Shown here one piece after another: positions 17,608 to 24,367 of a DNA stretch of 64,000 nucleotides. The stretch spans positions 1 to 64,000 of the forward strand of contig NZ_BOQP01000052.1 in assembly GCF_018332715.1 (NCBI RefSeq), written 5' to 3'. Every line of letters starts with the position of its first letter. Position 1 is the stretch's first letter. This stretch comes from Winogradskya consettensis (GTDB taxonomy: Bacteria; Actinomycetota; Actinomycetes; Mycobacteriales; Micromonosporaceae). A model generated the notes under the pieces. The model saw nothing but the letters and a program-made list of their open reading frames with translations. It was not told where the DNA came from and searched no databases. The position numbers and the translations under genes were made by a program.

Positions 17608-17997
17608 GCCCCGAGTCAGCCTGGCACCACGCTCAGCCGACCACCCGGGCTTGCGTCACCGCCGCCGCTGAGCCATACACACACATCGGTCTGCCTGGCG
17701 CCCACGCTCAACCCGCTCGCCGTCACCCTCAGCCGAAAGCCATGGGTTCACCTGGCGCCACGCACAGCCCATATGGCCTCGCCCTCAGCCGGAAGGCATG
17801 GGTTTGCCCGGCACCCATGCACAGCCCACATGGCCTCGCCCTCAGCCGGGAGGCATGGGTTTGCCGGGCGCCCGCGCACAACCGGACGGCCGGGATCTGC
17901 GTGATCGCCGCGCTCAGCCGAGCGCCTCGGTTACGTGGCGTCGCCCTCAGCCGGACGCCTCCGGTAATACCGGGCGTTGCGGCCTCGGGTGGGGCGG
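17608..17997. repeat. tandem repeat region, about 57-bp unit
   Basis: This 390-bp gene-free stretch between convergent genes has a repeated CTCAGCCG(G/A)(A/G)AGGCATGGG core. Near-identical copies begin around 17729, 17785 and 17842 (CATGGG at 17741, 17797 and 17854, i.e. 56-57 bp apart). Degenerate copies sit at about 17632, 17912 and 17947. Each unit carries TCAGC, the same bases that form the DUF3027 stop codon context at 17998. No gene is supported. Confidence 0.75.
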
Positions 17998-18822
17998 TCA
18001 GCTGTGGCCGTAGTCCTCGGCGGGTTCGCCGGCCTCGACCGAGCCGTGGGCGCGGCTGACCGCGACGGCTTCGACCTCGCTGTCGTCGTAGACCGTCGGG
18101 AGCTCTTCGACCGGCTGCTCGGCCGAGCCCATGAGGGCTTCCGAGTGGGCGCCGCAACCGTGATCGGCGCTGACGGCCTTGGCGTCGTCGGGGGCGTAGA
18201 GGTTGCCGCAGACGCCGAACATCGTGCGCATCGATCCGGCGAGCGGGAGGTAGAAGCCGCAGGTGCCGCAGCGGGCATTGCGGGGCGCGGCGGTGGAGAT
18301 CGGGGCTTCCGGGCCGGCCTCGCCGTCGTACCAGCGCTGGGCGGTCTCGATGCGGCCCTCGCGGGACATCACCCGGGGGCGGCCGAGGCCGAGCTCCCAG
18401 GAGACGTCCTCGACTGCGGGGTCGTCGCTGAGCACGTAGCCCTGGGCGAGCCGCTCGTCGTCGGGGTCGGTCGGCATGAGGTCGCCGACACCGAGGTCGC
18501 CGGGCTGGACGCGCTCGTTCCACGGCACCCAGCCGGGGGCCAGGAGCGCGCCCGGGCCGGGCAGCAGCACGGTCTCGCAGACGGTGACGTGGCGGGAACG
18601 CGGCACCCGGGTCACCGTGACGGCCCACCGCCAGCCCTTGTAACCGGCGAGATGGCTGTCGAAGAAATGGGTCACGACCCGATCGCCCTCAGCGATGGCC
18701 TCGATGTGGTCACCGACGTCGGCGGGATCCACCTCGGTGATGGCACCGCGGGCCACCCCCACCGCATCTGCGCAGACCTGATCGAGGCGGGCGGCACGGG
18801 CTACGGCGGTCTTGGTCGTCAC
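17998..18822 (-). CDS. DUF3027 protein with zinc-ribbon-like cysteines
   Basis: A 274-residue conserved actinobacterial protein. Its middle (VVTHFFDSHLAGYKGWRW, VTVTRV, ETVLLPG) and a Cys-rich motif CGTCGFYLPL...MFGVCGN...DHGCG suggest a metal-binding module. Function unknown; homologues are nearly universal in actinomycetes. The GTG at 18822 is the most likely start, but the upstream GAGAGG is unusually close and the frame stays open to 18882. Its stop context resembles the adjoining repeat unit. Confidence 0.7.
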   Translation of the reverse strand: MTTKTAVARAARLDQVCADAVGVARGAITEVDPADVGDHIEAIAEGDRVVTHFFDSHLAGYKGWRWAVTVTRVPRSRHVTVCETVLLPGPGALLAPGWVPWNERVQPGDLGVGDLMPTDPDDERLAQGYVLSDDPAVEDVSWELGLGRPRVMSREGRIETAQRWYDGEAGPEAPISTAAPRNARCGTCGFYLPLAGSMRTMFGVCGNLYAPDDAKAVSADHGCGAHSEALMGSAEQPVEELPTVYDDSEVEAVAVSRAHGSVEAGEPAEDYGHS

Positions 18823-18941
18823 CTCTCTATTGTCCCCCAACCGAGAAGTTCCCACGCAACGACTCCCCCAGATACGTATCACCAGGTCACTGCGGCCCCA
18901 TCCGAAAGTTCGCCGACACCGCCCTCCCGGAGGTGGCAGGG

Positions 18942-20942
18942 ATGAGAAAGGATGGAGCGATGCCGCTGCTTCCCACGATCGGACGCACCGTCGGCACCGG
19001 TATCAAGGCGTTCCGGATACTGGTGCGAGGCGGCCTGCGGAGCAGCGCCTGGGCAACCCGTACGGTCGGCGACGCCCGGGCCCGAGGCGCCGCCAACGAG
19101 ACCGGCATGATCCGGCTCTTCGACCTGCACGCTCTCTCCTGTGCGGGCGACACCCTGATCACCATCGGCCTGGCCGGCACGATCTTCTTCAACGTCCCGC
19201 TGGGCGAGGCCCGCGGCAAGGTCGCGCTCTATCTGCTGATCACGATGATCCCGTTCGCCCTCCTCGCCCCCGTGGCGGGCCCGCTGCTGGACCACTTCCG
19301 CCACGGCCGCCGTTACGCCCTGGCGGTGACGATGCTGGGGCGCGCATTCCTGGCGTACGTGATCTCCGACAATCTTCTCGGCTGGGGCCTCTACCCCGCG
19401 GCTTTCGGGGTCCTCGCGCTCTCCCGCTCGTACGGTGTAGCCCGCTCGGCGGCAGTCCCCCGGCTTCTCCCGGAGGGCGTGGGCCTCTCCCAGGTGGGCG
19501 CCCGCGCAAGCGTCTACGGCACCTTCGCGGGAGCGGTGGTCGCCCCGATCGGCCTGCTCGCGTTCAAGTTCGGCCCCCAGTGGCCGCTACGCGTCTCGTC
19601 GATCATCTTCCTGGTCGGCGTGGTGGTCGCCCTGCGCCTGCCACCCCGAGCGGATTCCGACCCCCCGGAAGCGGTCCCCCGGCCGTTCCGCACGATGCTG
19701 CGCCTGCGCCGCGGCACGGACCGGCCCCTCTCCGGCAGCCTGGTCATCAACACCCTGATCGGCAGCGCCAGCTTCCGCTGCCTGTACGGCTTCATGCTGC
19801 TCTACTTCGCCTTCGCCGTGAAGGCAGGCGGCCTGAGCACCAGCTTCTTCGGCACCGACATCGGCAGCCAGGGCGCGGTGGCCCTCGTAGGCGGCTCCCT
19901 AGCAGTAGGAACATTCCTGGCCACGGCGGTCGGCACCCGCCTGCGCATCCGCCGCCCGATCGCCCTGCAGTCGAGCGGCCTGACCCTCACCGCCGGCGTA
20001 GCCGTCCTGGCCGCGGTCTTCTTCACCCTGCCGATGGTGGCCCTGCTGTCCCTGGTGACTGCCGTCTTCAGCGGCATCTCAAAACTCGCGGTCGACGCGA
20101 GCATCCAGGAACGGGTCCCGGAACGCCTCCGAGCCAGCGCCTTCGCCCACTCGGAAACAGTCCTCATGATCGCCTGGGTCCTCGGCGGAGCCATCGGGAT
20201 CATCCCCCTGGACGGCCACCTGGGCATCATCGTGGCAGCAGCCCTCGCCGTGACAGCCGCAGTCCGAGGAACGATCACCGCGAGAGCCCTCCGCAAGGAA
20301 CGCCTCCACGGCCGCCCCGACCAGCCCACCGAAGACTCCCCCATCCCCACCTCCCCCGCAGGCGCCGCACCCCATTCCCCACCAAGCACCCCGACACCCG
20401 AGCCCTGGCCGTCCGCGCCCTCGCAGTCCCCCCAGGCCACCCCGACCCCCAGCCGTGGTGACCAGCAAACCGACAGCCGCCCCGCACCCGAGCACCCGGC
20501 CGCCAACCACCCCACATCCGGGCAGCCCGCTGCCAATCGCCCCGCTGCCGGGCAGCCTGCCGCCAGCCGCCCCGCTTCCGGGCAGCCCGCTGCCAGCCGC
20601 CCCGCTGCCGAGGCGACTCCTCCGCCGGCGCCACCGACCCGCAAGCGCGGCCTGTTCTCCCGCTCCAAGACGAAGTCCCCGGGCATCGAGACGACAGCAC
20701 CAGCCGGCCGTGGACCCGACGCGTCAGCCTCCGGCCGAGGCAGTGAGCCGTCGCCCCCTGGCCGCGAAAACGGTCAGGCCCGCCCCGACCACGGCAGCAC
20801 GCCGGTCACCGATCAGCCATCCCGCTCCTCGAACCGGACGGCGCCGAAGAACGATGCACCGGCCCCGCCGGGCTTCCACCTCTACCGCCCGTCATCGGCG
20901 ACATCCGGCGACTCCACCAACCCCGACGAGAGCAGCCGGTGA
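18942..20942 (+). CDS. MFS transporter with long Pro-rich repetitive tail
   Basis: A 666-residue protein. The first 450 residues are a 12-segment major facilitator (FDLHALSCAGDTLITIGLAG start; VINTLIGSASFRCLYGF; helix-7 region after about 265). The remaining 215 residues are a cytoplasmic, Pro/Ala/Ser-rich disordered tail with 10-residue repeats (RPAAGQPAAS type) and a basic KRGLFSRSKTKSPG patch. The ATG at 18942 has GGAGG 8 nt upstream. The tail is far longer than in ordinary transporters and is encoded by a 30-bp tandem repeat. Substrate unknown. Confidence 0.7.
   Translation: MRKDGAMPLLPTIGRTVGTGIKAFRILVRGGLRSSAWATRTVGDARARGAANETGMIRLFDLHALSCAGDTLITIGLAGTIFFNVPLGEARGKVALYLLITMIPFALLAPVAGPLLDHFRHGRRYALAVTMLGRAFLAYVISDNLLGWGLYPAAFGVLALSRSYGVARSAAVPRLLPEGVGLSQVGARASVYGTFAGAVVAPIGLLAFKFGPQWPLRVSSIIFLVGVVVALRLPPRADSDPPEAVPRPFRTMLRLRRGTDRPLSGSLVINTLIGSASFRCLYGFMLLYFAFAVKAGGLSTSFFGTDIGSQGAVALVGGSLAVGTFLATAVGTRLRIRRPIALQSSGLTLTAGVAVLAAVFFTLPMVALLSLVTAVFSGISKLAVDASIQERVPERLRASAFAHSETVLMIAWVLGGAIGIIPLDGHLGIIVAAALAVTAAVRGTITARALRKERLHGRPDQPTEDSPIPTSPAGAAPHSPPSTPTPEPWPSAPSQSPQATPTPSRGDQQTDSRPAPEHPAANHPTSGQPAANRPAAGQPAASRPASGQPAASRPAAEATPPPAPPTRKRGLFSRSKTKSPGIETTAPAGRGPDASASGRGSEPSPPGRENGQARPDHGSTPVTDQPSRSSNRTAPKNDAPAPPGFHLYRPSSATSGDSTNPDESSR
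20491..20610 (+). repeat. 30-bp tandem repeat inside the MFS tail
   Basis: Three close copies at 20521-20550, 20551-20580 and 20581-20610 plus a degenerate one at 20491-20520. Each encodes the ten-residue unit GQPAA(S/N)RPA(A/S). The unit length is a multiple of three, so copy-number change would lengthen the tail without a frameshift. Confidence 0.85.
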
Positions 20943-21066
20943 CGTCCGAGCAAGCTCCATCAACACCCCGCCCACCGTGCACCCCGCCCAAACGCCACAC
21001 CCCCGGTCGCCCGTTCCCCAACCGCACAGACCACCGTCGCCCAGCCCAACACCAGCGAGGCCGCCC

Positions 21067-21930
21067 ATGACCGCCACCCGACTTCTCATAGTCACGGCAG
21101 TCGAACCCGAGGCCGCTGCCCTCCGCGCAGGCATCACCCAGCCGCCACCCACCGCCAGCAGCGCCTCACCGTCAGCCCACGCAGCGGCGCCATCGATCAC
21201 CCACCACGGAGCGGTAGCCGGCGCGCAACCCGGGACGGTGTCGGTCACCCATGCTGAGGCCGAGCGAGGCACCCACGCGGACGCGTCTCAGGTTGTCCAC
21301 GTGGAGGCGGTCGGTGTCGGTCCAGCTGCTGCGGCTGCCGGGACCGCCCGGTTGATCGCCCTTGCGGAGGCCCGCGGTGAGCCCTACACCGCGGTCATCA
21401 GCGCAGGAATCGCCGGCGGCTTTGTCGGCCGCACCGAAGTCGGCGCCACGGTCCTCGGCACCAGAAGCATCGCCGCCGACCTCGGAGCCGAAGCACCCAC
21501 CCAAGCCGAAGCACCCACCCAAGCCGAAGCAACCGGACCAGCGGAACCAACCGAACCCGGCGCAGCGTCCGGTCGGGGCTTCATCCCGATCGAGGAGCTG
21601 GGGTTCGGCAGCAGCATCGTCGCCGCCGATGCCGCGCTGCTTAAAATGCTGTCATCCGCTCTCCCTTACGCAGTCGTAGGTGATGTCCTCACGCTCGCCA
21701 CGGTGACCGGCACCGCAGCGACCGCCGCGGCCCTGCGGGCCCGCTTCCCGGATGCCGTGGCCGAGGCCATGGAGGGCTACGGCGTGGCGATTGCCGCTCG
21801 AGCTGCCGGCCTTCCCTTCGTCGAGTTGCGCACGATCTCGAACCCCGTCGGGCCTCGCGACCGAGCCGCCTGGCGCCTTGGAGAAGCATTTTCCGCCCTC
21901 ACCGAAGCCGCCCGGAAGGCCTGTGGATAA
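21067..21930 (+). CDS. mqnB: futalosine hydrolase with two insertions
   Basis: A 287-residue nucleosidase-fold protein, probably MqnB, which cleaves hypoxanthine from futalosine in the alternative menaquinone pathway. Family features: LLIVTAVEPEAAALR, VISAGIAGGF, FIPIEELGFGSS, VGDVLTLATVTGTA and AVAEAMEGYGVA. mqnD lies 113 bp downstream, supporting the call. MqnB proteins are usually about 220-230 residues. The extra length comes from two low-complexity insertions: about 27-65 (Ser/Ala/His-rich) and about 140-165, the latter containing a perfect 18-bp tandem duplication (21490-21525, EAPTQA twice). Both insertions fall between secondary-structure elements. Confidence 0.82.
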   Translation: MTATRLLIVTAVEPEAAALRAGITQPPPTASSASPSAHAAAPSITHHGAVAGAQPGTVSVTHAEAERGTHADASQVVHVEAVGVGPAAAAAGTARLIALAEARGEPYTAVISAGIAGGFVGRTEVGATVLGTRSIAADLGAEAPTQAEAPTQAEATGPAEPTEPGAASGRGFIPIEELGFGSSIVAADAALLKMLSSALPYAVVGDVLTLATVTGTAATAAALRARFPDAVAEAMEGYGVAIAARAAGLPFVELRTISNPVGPRDRAAWRLGEAFSALTEAARKACG

Positions 21931-22043
21931 CCCTGTGGACAACCGCGGGCAGGGCGTGGGCAGGGTGTGGGCTACGCAACGTGTGGCAAGTCAGACAGGG
22001 TCGGGGCGGCGTGTTGGCGGGGGCCCGTCGATACCGTGATGGC

Positions 22044-22862
22044 GTGGCACTTTCACTAGCGGTCTCGCCCTGTCCCAACGACACGTTCGTCTTTCATGCG
22101 CTGGTGCACGGGCTCATTCCGGGCGCCGAGGCGGTTGATCTGACGTTCGCCGATGTCGATGTGACCAATACGGCAGCCGAGCGGGGCGAGTTCGATCTGG
22201 TCAAGGTGAGCTATGCGGCGCTGCCCTGGCTGCTCGACGACTACGAGCTGATTCCGTGCGGCGGTGCGCTCGGGCGGGGCTGCGGGCCGCTGGTGCTCAC
22301 CAGGGATGGTCACGACGGCGATCTCAGCGGGGCGACCGTGGCGGTGCCCGGTGACCGCACCACGGCGTATCTGTTGTTCCGGCTCTGGGCGGCCGACAAT
22401 GCGCCGGCGAAGATCGAGGTGGTCCCGTTCCACGAGATCATGCCGGGGGTGGCCGAGGGGCGCTTCGATGCCGGGCTGGTGATCCACGAGGCTCGATTCA
22501 CCTACCCGCGTTACGGGCTGACGTCGCTCGTGGATCTCGGCGAGTGGTGGGAGTCCGACACCGGGCTACCGATCCCGCTGGGTGCGATCCTGGCCCGCAA
22601 GGGACGCGTCGACCCGGTGGAGGCCGCCGAGTGGATCCGCACCTCGGTGAGCATGGCCTGGGCAGACCCGGATGCGAGCCGCGAGTTTGTGCTGGCCAAC
22701 GCGCAGGAGATGGAGCCTGAGGTCGTGCAGCAGCACATCAACCTCTACGTGAACGAGTTCACTCTGGATCTCGGCAAGGACGGCCTGGCCGCCGCCGACG
22801 CCCTGCTCAGCCGCGCTGCCGCCGCCGGAATCACGCCGCCGGTCCCGAGCCTGCTCAAGTAG
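22044..22862 (+). CDS. mqnD: 1,4-dihydroxy-6-naphthoate synthase
   Basis: A 272-residue periplasmic-binding-protein-fold enzyme of the futalosine menaquinone pathway; it converts cyclic dehypoxanthine futalosine to 1,4-dihydroxy-6-naphthoate. Signatures: AVSPCPNDTFVFHALVHG, LVKVSYAALPWL, GAGRGCGPLVL-like GALGRGCGPLVL, DAGLVIHEARFTY and LPIPLGAI. GTG start. The last 21 bp, including the stop TAG, are the first copy of a four-copy tandem repeat that continues in frame downstream. Confidence 0.92.
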   Translation: MALSLAVSPCPNDTFVFHALVHGLIPGAEAVDLTFADVDVTNTAAERGEFDLVKVSYAALPWLLDDYELIPCGGALGRGCGPLVLTRDGHDGDLSGATVAVPGDRTTAYLLFRLWAADNAPAKIEVVPFHEIMPGVAEGRFDAGLVIHEARFTYPRYGLTSLVDLGEWWESDTGLPIPLGAILARKGRVDPVEAAEWIRTSVSMAWADPDASREFVLANAQEMEPEVVQQHINLYVNEFTLDLGKDGLAAADALLSRAAAAGITPPVPSLLK

Positions 22863-22924
22863 GTCCCAAGCCCGCTCAAACAGGCTCCGAGCCCACTCCA
22901 ACAGGCCCCGAGCCCGCGCAAGCG
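22841..22924 (+). repeat. four 21-bp repeats starting on the mqnD stop codon
   Basis: Units at 22841-22861, 22862-22882, 22883-22903 and 22904-22924. Copy 1 encodes the end of MqnD and most of its TAG. In copies 2-4 the TAG position reads CAG, CAG and CGG, so the frame stays open and would encode VPSPLKQ-like heptads. Copies 1 and 2 match at 17 of 21 positions. Confidence 0.85.
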
Positions 22925-22991
22925 GAATGGGGCCGTGCGTGTCACAACGGGACCTGGCCGGGCTGGCAAGCAATCAAGCCAGCAAGCTAAA

Positions 22992-23017
22992 GGCCGCCCA
23001 GAAAACCCTGGGCGGCC
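22992..23017. terminator. bidirectional terminator between mqnD and the cold-shock gene
   Basis: GGCCGCCCAG (22992-23001) pairs with CTGGGCGGCC (23008-23017) around a 6-nt loop. On the plus strand it is followed by CAAAAAC, on the minus strand by TTTAGC. It lies between convergent gene ends. Confidence 0.7.
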
Positions 23018-23027
23018 CAAAAACAAG

Positions 23028-23414
23028 CTATATCTCCAGCTCACTGGCCACGGCATGCACCAGCTGAGCGATCTTCTGAGCGGTGCGTTTGTCGGGATAG
23101 CGCCCGCGACGCAGGTCCGGCTGGATCTTCGCCTCGATCATCTTGATCATGTCCTCGACCATGCCGTGCAGTTCGTCGGCGGGGCGGCGGCGCAGTTCGA
23201 CCACCGACGGCGGGGCGTCCAGCACCTTGACGCCGAGTGCCTGGGCACCCTTGCGACTGTCCACCACACCGAATTCGACTCGCTGGCCGGCTCGGAGATC
23301 GGCGACCCCGGACGGCAGGGCCCCCTTGGGCAGGAAAACGTCCCCGCCTTCGTCACTGGTGACGAAACCGAACCCCTTAGCCGCGTCATACCACTTCACT
23401 CGACCCGTGGGCAC
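23028..23414 (-). CDS. cold-shock-domain protein with C-terminal extension
   Basis: A 128-residue nucleic-acid-binding protein. The N-terminal cold-shock fold carries RNP1-like GRVKWYDAAKGFGFV and a partial RNP2 DVFLPKGAL (Leu-Pro where VF-VH is usual). A helical extension (about 75-128: PADELHGMVEDMIKMIEAK, KRTAQKIAQLVHAVASEL) doubles the usual 67-residue length; this two-part form is typical of actinomycetes. The GTG at 23414 has GAGG 8 nt upstream; a GTG at 23432 is an alternative. Likely an RNA chaperone. Confidence 0.85.
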   Translation of the reverse strand: MPTGRVKWYDAAKGFGFVTSDEGGDVFLPKGALPSGVADLRAGQRVEFGVVDSRKGAQALGVKVLDAPPSVVELRRRPADELHGMVEDMIKMIEAKIQPDLRRGRYPDKRTAQKIAQLVHAVASELEI

Positions 23415-23476
23415 CGCTGACCTCAACTTCACTCAATGGACTCACTTGCTCACGGCAAGGTTATCCAGCGGGTGGG

Positions 23477-24097
23477 TCAGGTCCCAACCGTTATCTCGGC
23501 CAGGAGTGCGGGCAGGGCGGTGAGATCGGTTAGTACGTGAGCCGCGCCGGCCGCCGTGAGCTCGGCGGACGAGCAGGGCCCGGTGGTGACGCCGATGCCC
23601 GGGACGCCGGCGGTGCGGGCCGCGATCATGTCCGCTTCGTGGTCGCCGACGTACCAGCGGACGCCGTGTTCGGTGATCGCGGTCGCCTTGCCCTCGGCGA
23701 AGAGGTCACCGGCGAGCTCGTCGTAGGCCAGACCCAGGTGGTCGAGGTGCAGGACGGCGAGCCGCCCGAGTTTCGAGGTCACGACAACAACCCGGAACCC
23801 CATGTCACGTACGGCCGCCAGCGCCGCAACCGCACCCGGCATAGGCACCGACGGCGTGATGGCGTAGTCCGGATAGAGACCCCGATACGTGGTGACAGCG
23901 TCCTCGAGGTCGGCCGCCGGGAACCAGTTGGCCAACTCGGTGCGCAGCGGCGGTCCCAGCCGGGTGACCGCGAGGTCGGCGTCGACATGAACGCCCGTTT
24001 TCGCGGTCAGTGCGCGATATGCCTCGCGGATGCCCGGCCGGGAGTCGATCAGCGTCATGTCAAGATCGAAGCCGACCGCGGGTGTGGCAGAGGTCAC
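23477..24097 (-). CDS. HAD-family hydrolase, phosphoglycolate-phosphatase-like
   Basis: A 206-residue HAD phosphatase. Motif I is GFDLDMTLIDS (nucleophile and acid aspartates), motif II the threonine/serine in VVVVTSKLG, motif III the lysine about FAEGKATA, and motif IV WYVGDHEADMIAA. A small helical cap lies between motifs I and II. Substrate probably a small phosphorylated metabolite; phosphoglycolate is the default guess for this group. It starts with GTG overlapping the preceding gene stop (GTGA), so the two are translationally coupled. Confidence 0.82.
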   Translation of the reverse strand: MTSATPAVGFDLDMTLIDSRPGIREAYRALTAKTGVHVDADLAVTRLGPPLRTELANWFPAADLEDAVTTYRGLYPDYAITPSVPMPGAVAALAAVRDMGFRVVVVTSKLGRLAVLHLDHLGLAYDELAGDLFAEGKATAITEHGVRWYVGDHEADMIAARTAGVPGIGVTTGPCSSAELTAAGAAHVLTDLTALPALLAEITVGT

Positions 24098-24282
24098 GCG
24101 TGCGGACCGGACCCACCAAGCTGGTCGCCGTGGACCGGCGGCTTGTAGGTGACCCGGTCGACGGGCATGGGGAAGGTCTGGTCATCGCCGAACGGAGAAG
24201 GAGCGGCCGCGCGGTCGGAGAAGATCTCCGATACCTCGAGGTGCCCCTCTTTGAAGGCCGGCTTCTTCTTCTCTGCTGCCAC
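24094..24282 (-). CDS. small conserved protein, unknown
   Basis: A 62-residue charged protein (VAAEKKKPAFKEGHLEVSEI, then FPMPVDRVTYKPPVHGDQ). The GTG at 24282 has GGGGAG upstream, which favours it over the longer open frame to 24375. Its stop overlaps the HAD gene start. No motif of known function. It is divergent from the helicase-associated gene with 85 bp between starts. Confidence 0.6.
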   Translation of the reverse strand: MAAEKKKPAFKEGHLEVSEIFSDRAAAPSPFGDDQTFPMPVDRVTYKPPVHGDQLGGSGPHA

Positions 24283-24367
24283 AGGTGACTCCCCTTGAGC
24301 GCTGGAAAAGGCCCGGCCACGCCCCGGACCCCCGCCCATGGTCCCACGGCGGCTAGCGTTGAACGCG

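Noticed and set aside
22863..23420. Gene continuing in the mqnD frame after its stop
   Set aside because: The frame is open, but past the repeats it only runs antisense to the cold-shock gene and has no independent start; readthrough is listed as a possibility in the findings instead.
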